A stretch of DNA of 64,000 nucleotides from Bog-756 sp963806455. GTDB taxonomy: Bacteria; Actinomycetota; Acidimicrobiia; Acidimicrobiales; RAAP-2. The position numbers and the translations under genes were made by a program. Of this stretch, positions 16,383-24,066 are shown piece after piece. Numbering within the stretch: position 1 is the stretch's first letter; each line of letters starts with the position of its first letter. The notes beneath the pieces are model-generated. The model was not told where the DNA came from and ran no database searches. It saw only the letters and a list, made by a program, of their open reading frames with translations. The stretch lies in contig CAWDXZ010000006.1 in the NCBI GenBank assembly GCA_963806455.1, forward strand, positions 496,001 to 560,000, read 5' to 3'.

Positions 16383-18605
16383 GTGTCCCTGGCGTCGAGT
16401 ACCTCAGGAGCCCGGTCGGAGCCTTCCGCCGCGACGTCCACCGGTTGCTTCTCCTGTGTCGTCGACGACGATGCGCGGTTCCATCTCGAGGCGCTCCGCT
16501 GGTTCGCATCGCTCACCGTCGTGGCCGGGGTGAGCCCCACGGATCTCGTCGTCCACCTGGTCGGTGCGACCTCCTCCGACATTCTCGACCATCTCGGGAG
16601 CGAGGGCGTCCTCATTCGAAGGATCGAGCGGTTCGACCCCCGCTCGCCCCATTGCAACAAGATCTCGGGCGCCCTCCGGCTGGCGGAGGACCGTGTCGGC
16701 GGAACCGCCGTGCTCTGTGACACCGATCTGGCCCTCCTCGAGGATCCCCGTCGGCTGGCGATACCGTCTCATGCCGTCGCCGGCAAGCCGGTCGACGCGC
16801 CCGTCCCACCTCTCGACGTGGTCCTCGACGTCTTCCGGGTCGCCGGGGTGGGGGTACCCACGGCGGTGCCCCTCCCCTGGGACGCCGGCCAGTCAACTGT
16901 CAGCGGGAACAACAATGGTGGTCTCTACCTGGTGCCCGGGCCCGTCCTGGCCGGGGTGGCGGCGGCGTGGGCCCGTTGGGCCCTCTGGCTCCTCGATCGG
17001 CCCGAATTGCTGGGTGAATGGAGTACCTATGTCGATCAGGTGTCCATGGCGCTCGGGCTGGCCGACGAAGGCATCGAGTCGATCCCACTGGCCGTGGAAT
17101 GGAACACCCCGACCCATGACCTGAGCCGCATCCCCGGGGATGCGCCGACCCCCGTCGGTATCCACTACCACCAAGAGGTGGACGCGGAGGGCCGGATCCG
17201 GCATACCGGCAATGGGAACATCGATGCCCAGATCGACGTGGTCAACGCCGTCTTCGATGACTCACGGCGTGCCGCGTTCGGGCCGGCGGACAGCCGACCG
17301 TCCCGGGACACCGGCCCGGATCCGGCCTCCGTGGCTGCTGACGACGGCGGACGCCCCTCGCTGGCTGCGCTGCTCCGCATCCTCGCCCCCGAGTCGGTAC
17401 TCGAAGTCACCGGTACCGGCGGGAGCCCGGGTTCCCTGTCGCTGAAGCGGTACAACCGAGCCGTCGTGTCTGACCACGGACTGACAGGTAGCTCCGAGGA
17501 ACGCCGGGTCCCCGGGGGCCGCCTGGCCGGGGTCCTCGCGGACCACGGACTCGACGCGGAGGTGACGGTATGCCTCGACGTCGTCACGCGACAGCCAGAA
17601 CGGTCCGCCTACCGGAGCTTGGTCGCACAGCTCTGGAGGTCGTCACGACGGGGACTGGTGGTGTCGGGCTTCGAATCCCCCTCCGTCAGCGGTGACCCCG
17701 ACGCCCGGTACTACGAACCACTGTCATCCACGCTGCAGCAGGTCGCTCCGGACGCCGAGATCTACCCCGTCGGCCACGACGGCCCGGTCACCACCTTCGT
17801 CGTGCTCAGGCCACCGTCGGAGGGGCACCCCCGCGACTACAAAGGGTCCACCCTGACGCCTCTGATCGGACGGCATCCCGACCCGGTCCTGCTCCTGGCC
17901 CTGCGTCTGCACGCCAGACGGACAACCGGCTTCTATCCTGATCACGCCCCTCGCCTGTGGGAGTACCCCGTGGTGGCCGGCCTGCTCATGGAGCAGCTGC
18001 CTCCCGGAAGCCGGCTCGTCGACGTGGGGGCCGGTGTGACCCCGTTGGCCCCGTTCCTGACCAGCCGTGGGTACCTCGTCGACACCGTCGACCCGTCGGA
18101 GACCCGTCGCAGCTGGCCACCTCAGCCCGACTGGAACGAATGGGACTTCCTCGACTACGGATCGGTGGGGCTGGCCCACCGATCCTGGAACTGCACCTTG
18201 GGTGAACTGCCGGTGCGGCCCCCCTACGACGGGATGTACTCGGTGAGCGTGATCGAACACGTCCCTGCAGTGGTTCGCCGCGCCCTGCTGTCGGAGATCT
18301 CCCAGCGGACCCGTCCCGGAGGGATGGTCGTCCTGACCATCGACCTGGTGCGGGGGGAGGAGGCACTCTGGAACCGGAACCTCGGCATCGAGGTCGAGGA
18401 GCCGGGTGAGCACGGCAGCTTTCGAGATGTCGTCGGCGAGGGCTCCGACGTGGGCCTCGAGCTCGTCGACCGGCAGATCGTCCGCAGTTGGGGGGACACC
18501 AATGTCGACATCGGGCTCCTGCACCTGCGGCAATCGGGGCGCGACTCGGTCCGCGGCCGAGGCGTGGCGCGCTGGATCCGTTCGAGGCGTCGCAGGGCGC
18601 CCTGA
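16383..18605 (+). CDS. Multidomain protein: glycosyltransferase-like N-terminus and C-terminal SAM methyltransferase
   Basis: About 740 residues from GTG 16383, five bases after the previous stop. Residues 1-290 resemble a nucleotide-sugar transferase fold: a DTDLALLEDP segment with a DxD-type motif, then NNNGGLYLVPGPV and YVDQVSMALGL, as in a GT-A substrate pocket. A middle part (about 330-500, ESVLEVTGTGGSPG) looks like a methyltransferase-type or degenerate Rossmann region. The C-terminal 230 residues are a class I methyltransferase, with motif I RLVDVGAGVTPLAPFL and VSVIEHVP. No membrane segment. Possibly a polysaccharide chain-modifying or capping enzyme; the exact activity is not known. 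Confidence 0.7.
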   Translation: MSLASSTSGARSEPSAATSTGCFSCVVDDDARFHLEALRWFASLTVVAGVSPTDLVVHLVGATSSDILDHLGSEGVLIRRIERFDPRSPHCNKISGALRLAEDRVGGTAVLCDTDLALLEDPRRLAIPSHAVAGKPVDAPVPPLDVVLDVFRVAGVGVPTAVPLPWDAGQSTVSGNNNGGLYLVPGPVLAGVAAAWARWALWLLDRPELLGEWSTYVDQVSMALGLADEGIESIPLAVEWNTPTHDLSRIPGDAPTPVGIHYHQEVDAEGRIRHTGNGNIDAQIDVVNAVFDDSRRAAFGPADSRPSRDTGPDPASVAADDGGRPSLAALLRILAPESVLEVTGTGGSPGSLSLKRYNRAVVSDHGLTGSSEERRVPGGRLAGVLADHGLDAEVTVCLDVVTRQPERSAYRSLVAQLWRSSRRGLVVSGFESPSVSGDPDARYYEPLSSTLQQVAPDAEIYPVGHDGPVTTFVVLRPPSEGHPRDYKGSTLTPLIGRHPDPVLLLALRLHARRTTGFYPDHAPRLWEYPVVAGLLMEQLPPGSRLVDVGAGVTPLAPFLTSRGYLVDTVDPSETRRSWPPQPDWNEWDFLDYGSVGLAHRSWNCTLGELPVRPPYDGMYSVSVIEHVPAVVRRALLSEISQRTRPGGMVVLTIDLVRGEEALWNRNLGIEVEEPGEHGSFRDVVGEGSDVGLELVDRQIVRSWGDTNVDIGLLHLRQSGRDSVRGRGVARWIRSRRRRAP

Positions 18606-18638
18606 GCCCGTTCGGGCCTGCCACCCGATCGGGACCTG

Positions 18639-19988
18639 CTAGTTGGCTGGAACGGTGTCGGCCTCTACCTGGGGAGGACGTCCCGACGAACGGGACTGGC
18701 GGTCCCACCAGCTGATCCTGCCCTTCAGACGCAGGATCGGTCGTTCGAGTCCGAAGTAGCTGGCTGACGCGAAGGCGATGGCCAGTCCGAGCACGGCCGC
18801 GGCCAGCAGCCAGAAGGGCACCATGCCGACCTTCCAACCCGTCCACTTCATGAACTGGTTGATGAGGTCCAGGTGCCACAGGTAGACCCCATACGAGATG
18901 ACACCCACGCTCGCCATCGGCCACGACCGTAGCAACCGCCGGATCGGCGAGCGCTCCTGAGGCCCGAACACGGCGGGCAGGAGCAACAGGAAGGCGAAGG
19001 CGCCGTACAGCTCCTGCCGCTCCAAATTGATGCGTGCCGTCACGAAGGGAAGGATCGAATGGTCGGTCACCACGTGCGAGACGACGACGAACACGATGGC
19101 AGCACCGGCCCAGCTGATCCATGGCATCAATCGGTGTGACAACCACGTCGGCTCGGATTCGCGCTCGGTGAACCACACGCTCAGAACGGCCAGGAGCATC
19201 CCGAACGCGAACAAGTCCAGGTACGCAGGCAACCAGTCCACCATGAGTGCGGGGTAGATCGCCCTGGTCGAGCAGTTGGGGGCGCAGAGCGCCACGAACT
19301 TTCCGTTCTTGACCGTCAGGATCGGGAGGTGGAGAACCCAGTACCGGAACACGAAGCTGATCACGCACAACGCGGCGAGGCCGCCCAGCTCCCAGGCCAA
19401 CTGGCGCTTCTGTGGCCGGCGACGAAGACCCACCAATGCGGCATAGAGCGGGAGCACGAGGTAGAAGCTCATCTCCGTGCACAGGGACCACGCCTGGGTG
19501 ATACCGAAGAAGATGGCCGTCGGGAAGTAGATCTGCAGGAACAGGTAGTGGGTGGCGACCCCCTGCCACCCCGGCCCCAGCTGCACGATGTGGAACACGT
19601 AGGTCAGCACGGTCAACGCCAGCCAGTACGCCGGCACGATCCGGAGCAATCGTCGCTCCCAGAACTTGCGCACATTGGGAGAGGCGCGCTCGGTGAGGTG
19701 GGAGACGGCGAATGGCCGGTACAACAGGAACCCGGAGATGAGGAAGAAGACCGATACGCCGATCTCGAGACGACTCGTATAGGCACCGAGCGACGACCGG
19801 CGGGTGAACCCGGAGACCCAGGCGGTGTGCAAGAGGAGCACCGAGACGGCGGCGATGGCCCGTAACCCGTCGAAACAGGCGAAATGACGAGGCTTGACAC
19901 CCACCTGGTCGACGGCGGCGGCATCGGCTGCCGCCGTGGTTGGTGGCTCTGCGCCCTTCGTCTCGATCAGCTCCGTCTCCTGTTTCAC
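18639..19988 (-). CDS. Acyltransferase 3 family protein (OafA/YrhL type)
   Basis: 449 residues: a polar N-terminus of about 35, then FDGLRAIAAVSVLLLHTAW (catalytic-type His), SVFFLISGFLLYRPF, the basic RRLLRIVPAYW loop, SLCTEMSFYLVLPLY and about ten helices, ending with ERPILRLK and a cytoplasmic tail. It belongs to the membrane acyltransferase-3 group that O-acylates surface glycans or lipids. It lies last in a leftward run after the membrane proteins at 22383 and 20167 and converges with the multidomain gene, 33 bases apart. It is not a close copy of the one at 4759; the shared parts are only the family motifs. Confidence 0.88.
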   Translation of the reverse strand: MKQETELIETKGAEPPTTAAADAAAVDQVGVKPRHFACFDGLRAIAAVSVLLLHTAWVSGFTRRSSLGAYTSRLEIGVSVFFLISGFLLYRPFAVSHLTERASPNVRKFWERRLLRIVPAYWLALTVLTYVFHIVQLGPGWQGVATHYLFLQIYFPTAIFFGITQAWSLCTEMSFYLVLPLYAALVGLRRRPQKRQLAWELGGLAALCVISFVFRYWVLHLPILTVKNGKFVALCAPNCSTRAIYPALMVDWLPAYLDLFAFGMLLAVLSVWFTERESEPTWLSHRLMPWISWAGAAIVFVVVSHVVTDHSILPFVTARINLERQELYGAFAFLLLLPAVFGPQERSPIRRLLRSWPMASVGVISYGVYLWHLDLINQFMKWTGWKVGMVPFWLLAAAVLGLAIAFASASYFGLERPILRLKGRISWWDRQSRSSGRPPQVEADTVPAN

Positions 19989-20166
19989 CGCTGCGCCCTC
20001 TTCATCGGAATAGATCAGATCATCGTCGCGGCGATGGTGGGCAAGACCACCGCCGAGCCGTTCCCCTGGCCTGGACCATCAGTCTGGCACGTGGAACCAT
20101 GAGTTGCCGCGCCTCCAAGGCGCGACGAGACGGTCTGCCGGGGGACGATGTCCCCTCCGGGCCGGC

Positions 20167-22362
20167 TCATTCTCCCGACGGACAGCTGCCGGGATCGAGC
20201 CGTCCGTCGAGGCGGAACACGGAGACGACCAGCTCGTTGAAGACATAGTGGTGGATGGTCCAACGGTCGACCAAGGTGGCCGCGGGGTCCCGTCCGACCC
20301 ATCGCGCCTCCTGGGACCCGTCGGCGTGGGGGTCGCGAGGGTCGCCGGCGACAATCGTGATCACGTCGGTGTACCGGCCGGCGTCGACCACCCGACGGAA
20401 CTCACTACAGCCGGCGATGGGTGCGAAGCCCCCCCGTGGCTGACTCTCCCCCACGAGTTGGACATAGTTGGATGCATCGGGTCCGTCCAGCGGGTAGGTG
20501 TCGTTGGAGAACTGGCCGGTTATGGCCAGTCGGGCGTTCCGCACGTGCTGGGCCCAGGCGTAGAGCGGAGCCAACGGAGGGGTGTTCCGATACCGGTCGT
20601 GCTGGTACAGCTGCTGGAGACCGAAGGCCCCGACCACCCCGACCACCCCGACCACCCCAGCCACGAGCATCACCGGCGGAGGCACAGGCCGGCTCGGCCG
20701 AGCCGGCCTGTGCCGGATCAGGAACCACCCGGCAGCGAGGGTGACGGCTCCGATCAGCACCCCGAGCCCTGCATCGATCCCGCCGACGGCCGGCGCAAAC
20801 TGTTGGGTGAAGACCGACGATGGCCAGATGGTCGAGTCCAGCTGGGCCACCAGCACGGTGAGCCCGCTCGCACCCAAGAGCCCCCACTGCCACCGGGTGC
20901 TGTTCGCCGCTCGGGCAATGGGCAGCAGGAGGAGCCCCGCCAGCAGGGCGGCGAAGGAATAGCGGAGGTTGTACACGAAGTTGTACGGAACGTCCGGGTA
21001 GAGGACCGGAACGGTCAGCGGCTGGGGCGTGAAGACGAATCCGATGCCCGTCACCACGCCGACCAGCGCCAGCATCCGGTGGATGCCGTTCCGGGGTCCC
21101 ACGACACCCAAGACCAGGCCGGCGAGGGCGAGGCCCAGCACGGCCCACCAGGCCGGCCCCAGCGATTCACGGAACCCGGGCAGGAAGAACCGTCGCCAGT
21201 CGCTTCCGCTGAAGAGGAACGAGGCGACACTCGATGCCGGCGACAGGCCCGGCGGTCCGGGCAGGTGGAACGGGCCCAGGTGGATGGCATTGGGAAGAGG
21301 GTTGCCGATCACCACCAGATTGCGCACATACCAAAATCCTCCGGTCGCCAGTACCAGCAAGAGCCACAGTCCGCCGCGGCGCACCCGCTGTCCCCTCGGC
21401 GTGATCGCCCAGATGCCAACCGTCAGCGCCGCCGCGGGTACGACGAAGGTGAACTTCGTGCCCAGGGCAAGTCCGGTGGCCAATGCCGCCGCGCACATCG
21501 CCGGGAGTCGAGTGCCTGCCCGAGGTCCTCGTGGATCCGACATGCTCCAGTTGCTCAACAGCGCCAGTGCCACCGCCAGCAAGCCGAGTCCGACGATGTC
21601 TGTATAGGCACCACCGGGTTGGGTAGCGACAAGGCCTGGGGTACACATGAGAACCGCGCCTCCAGCCAGCGCGACGGGTGCCACACCGAACGGTCGGCCG
21701 ACGCACCATGAGGCCAGCAGCAGGAGGGCAAGCCAACCCATGTTGAGCACGGGGGAGAGAAAGTCAGTCCCCATGAACAGTATTCCCACTGAATGGATGA
21801 GCTCGCCGTTCTCCGGATAGAAGGCGATGCTCGAGTGAAAGTCGACGAAGTGCACCGCGGTGATCGAGCCGGTTTGCACGAAACGGGCCGCGAACGGCAT
21901 GTGGTACCAGATGGTGTCCGGAGTGGTCATCCCATGGTGGAACGCATCGACCGTCCGAGAGCTCCAGTCGGCGACTACGACACTGGTCAATACCAGAGCC
22001 ACCATCAGCATGGACGGGCGGTTCGATGACCGAGGTGTCTCAGACGGAGCGATTTCTTCTCTGCTCATGTGCGGAGCCGCCACTCCGGACGAACGGCGCC
22101 ACCGGGCCGCCAGGAGCCAGCCAACCCCCCCGATGAGGGCGAGTGCCACGGTCAGGGGCGCCAGCCGGAGGAATCCCGCCATCCCGAGCAGCTCGGCCGT
22201 GAGCACGACTGCGCTCAACGCCAGGACCACATCGACCAACACGGCCGGCGGTCCGGACCACTCCGAGAGCAGGCGACGTCTCCAGCTGCACGCAGCCACC
22301 ACCACCGGCGTGAAAGCCAGAGCGGCGAGTGCCAGGCCGAGCAGGAATCGGGGCAGGTCCAT
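20167..22362 (-). CDS. Large polytopic membrane protein, GT-C-like, family C copy 1
   Basis: 731 residues with about twelve helices and an extracytoplasmic C-terminal part. The outer loop has TVDAFHHGMTTPDTIWYHMP, then AARFVQTGSIT and PENGELIHSVGILFMG, a GT-C-like arrangement. ATG 22362 is chosen because GGAGG lies 8 bases upstream and the N-terminus then lines up with the sister gene at 24067. A GVV run in a late helix is encoded by three 9-bp repeats (20632-20658). C-terminal features are a YVQLVGES segment and a Cys in AGCSEFRR. The donor and acceptor are unknown. Confidence 0.75.
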   Translation of the reverse strand: MDLPRFLLGLALAALAFTPVVVAACSWRRRLLSEWSGPPAVLVDVVLALSAVVLTAELLGMAGFLRLAPLTVALALIGGVGWLLAARWRRSSGVAAPHMSREEIAPSETPRSSNRPSMLMVALVLTSVVVADWSSRTVDAFHHGMTTPDTIWYHMPFAARFVQTGSITAVHFVDFHSSIAFYPENGELIHSVGILFMGTDFLSPVLNMGWLALLLLASWCVGRPFGVAPVALAGGAVLMCTPGLVATQPGGAYTDIVGLGLLAVALALLSNWSMSDPRGPRAGTRLPAMCAAALATGLALGTKFTFVVPAAALTVGIWAITPRGQRVRRGGLWLLLVLATGGFWYVRNLVVIGNPLPNAIHLGPFHLPGPPGLSPASSVASFLFSGSDWRRFFLPGFRESLGPAWWAVLGLALAGLVLGVVGPRNGIHRMLALVGVVTGIGFVFTPQPLTVPVLYPDVPYNFVYNLRYSFAALLAGLLLLPIARAANSTRWQWGLLGASGLTVLVAQLDSTIWPSSVFTQQFAPAVGGIDAGLGVLIGAVTLAAGWFLIRHRPARPSRPVPPPVMLVAGVVGVVGVVGAFGLQQLYQHDRYRNTPPLAPLYAWAQHVRNARLAITGQFSNDTYPLDGPDASNYVQLVGESQPRGGFAPIAGCSEFRRVVDAGRYTDVITIVAGDPRDPHADGSQEARWVGRDPAATLVDRWTIHHYVFNELVVSVFRLDGRLDPGSCPSGE
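20632..20658 (-). repeat. 9-bp in-frame tandem repeat, 3 copies
   Basis: GACCACCCC occurs three times in a row. On the coding strand it gives repeated Gly-Val-Val inside a membrane helix of the family C protein. The sister gene at 24067 lacks this run. Confidence 0.9.
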
Positions 22363-22382
22363 CAGAGGCGCCTCCGAACCGC

Positions 22383-23726
22383 TCAGGGGGAGAGGTCGCG
22401 GCACGACAAGACGATCGGCCACGCGTTGAACTTGTCAGTCCGCACCTTCACTAGTTTGGGCGGCGAGGCTCCACGGCAGGTGCCCCTGGCGACGGCCAGA
22501 GCAGCTGACCACGCCGGGCTCTCCGATCGATAATTGGTCACCGAGAAGCCGATGACCACCACGAGTACGACCTGGGCGACGAACAGGGGGCGGCCAATCC
22601 GAGCGATCCAATGGGTCTGACCTCGGGTCGGGTCAGCGACGAGGACCGCAATGGCACTGGCCAGCAGCAGCTCGGGGATCACGCTGTAGCGAGGAGCAGC
22701 ATCACGCCGGCTCCAGGCCGGGAGCACGAAGGCGACGATGGCATAGGCGACCAGCACGGCCGACAGCAGCTGGCGCTGCCGTTCGGCGCCCACCATCAGG
22801 AGTGCCGCAATGGCGGCGAACAGGAGGATGGACCCTCCCGCCAGGACGTCGTGGTGCATGAGCCACGATGAGGAGACTCCTCTGCTACCGATCAGATACG
22901 GGACGAACACATGCACAGCGGCTGCGTCGGTGATGCCGCGCGCACTTCGTTGCACATCGAGGAGGCTCTGAGGGATATAGGACACGACGTCTTTGGTATG
23001 CAGAATGACCGCACCCTGGACCACCAGTCCCACCGTGAAGGCCGACGCCACAATCGTGGCTTCCCTGGTCCGGCGTAACAGCACAAGACCGACGGCCAGG
23101 GGCAGATACAGGAAGCAGAGACTTGTCGACGTGGCGGCGAGAAATGCGACGACACTTCGCACCACGACATCGCGGGGTCGTTCGGACAGCGAGACCAGCG
23201 CCCAGGGAGCCGTCGCGGCGAACACCCAGATCAGGTTGGTGATGTTGGCGGTGTTCTCGACCCCGAGCACGGGCATCACGACGACGAGGGATGCGAGCGC
23301 CAGCCGGACCGGGCGCGAGGGAATCCACCCCGACGACACGTGGTAGACGAACCAGGCGAGTAAGGCTCCCACCAGTGCCCCCGACACGGCCAGGTACATC
23401 GACAGATCCCCGATGGGGACATGGGTGGACGGGATGGCCAGCAGCCGCGGCGGCAGTTGCAGATAACCTCCGTAGCCCCGCAGCACGACCGACAGCCCCC
23501 CGAACTGATGTGCTTGCTGGAAGTACTCGAACCCGTCTTCGGCCCAGATGGTCTGCCAGCTGCGGGCGCCCGTCTGGCGGAACAGGGGAACCACGGCCGC
23601 GGCGAGCACGAGGAAGGTCCCCCAGATGTACGGCATACGGGAGGCCTGCCCCGGTCCCTGTGGCAGCCCACTCCGTCGGGCGGGATCAGTCCTTGCCCGG
23701 ACACCGGTGGTCATATGGTGAGCCAT
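22383..23726 (-). CDS. Polytopic membrane protein of unknown family, GT-C-like
   Basis: About 447 residues if ATG 23726 is the start (ATG 23714 is also possible; an open frame extends to 23813). There are about ten hydrophobic helices. The first outer loop holds TIWAEDGFEYFQQAHQFGG and a GYLQLPPRLLA segment; the acidic pair in WAEDG sits where GT-C enzymes carry their catalytic acid. The C-terminal outer tail is short and has two cysteines (GTCRG, LSCRD). The stop lies 20 bases before the start of the family C gene, so co-transcription is likely. I do not recognise a named family. Confidence 0.65.
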   Translation of the reverse strand: MAHHMTTGVRARTDPARRSGLPQGPGQASRMPYIWGTFLVLAAAVVPLFRQTGARSWQTIWAEDGFEYFQQAHQFGGLSVVLRGYGGYLQLPPRLLAIPSTHVPIGDLSMYLAVSGALVGALLAWFVYHVSSGWIPSRPVRLALASLVVVMPVLGVENTANITNLIWVFAATAPWALVSLSERPRDVVVRSVVAFLAATSTSLCFLYLPLAVGLVLLRRTREATIVASAFTVGLVVQGAVILHTKDVVSYIPQSLLDVQRSARGITDAAAVHVFVPYLIGSRGVSSSWLMHHDVLAGGSILLFAAIAALLMVGAERQRQLLSAVLVAYAIVAFVLPAWSRRDAAPRYSVIPELLLASAIAVLVADPTRGQTHWIARIGRPLFVAQVVLVVVIGFSVTNYRSESPAWSAALAVARGTCRGASPPKLVKVRTDKFNAWPIVLSCRDLSP

Positions 23727-24066
23727 CTCAAGGGTGTCCGACCCGGCGGCCATGGCCGACACCGTCGGTCGACCGGTGATGACGCCCCCGATTGTCCCGC
23801 ACGGTGGATGCACTGGCGATGAAGGCGTTCAGAGCTCATAGCGTCATTGACCGAGATGGCGAGTTGTTCTAGCGCACCCAACCCTGACAGCTGGTGGCCC
23901 GGCATCATCTTATGATGACCGATCGGTCGGCACTCGGCCATTGAGGTCGAACCCGTTCGGGATGCAACACCTGGTCCCCAGCGTGCGGTATCGGTCCCTC
24001 CTGCCCGAGTGTTCGGACAGTCATCTTGTATGGTGATCCCGTCCTGCGCAAAGGGGAATGGGGTCG
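23727..24066. other. Divergent intergenic region with adjacent inverted repeats
   Basis: 340 bases between the leftward membrane-protein gene and the rightward family C gene. No supported ORF. Two palindromes at 23903-23927 are the notable content. Confidence 0.5.
23903..23927. promoter_or_regulatory. Candidate operator: two abutting inverted repeats
   Basis: CATCAT-CTT-ATGATG (23903-23917) is a perfect 6-bp inverted repeat, directly followed by the perfect 10-bp palindrome ACCGATCGGT (23918-23927). Placement between two divergent transcription units suggests a regulator site. No regulator gene is in the window, so the function is inference. Confidence 0.35.

Noticed and set aside
18606..18617. 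GCCC-GTTC-GGGC hairpin as a terminator between convergent genes
   Set aside because: Only four base pairs and no U-run; too weak to call.
20104..21711. 535-codon plus-strand open frame
   Set aside because: Low-complexity charged composition, antisense to the family C membrane protein, no ribosome site or motif.
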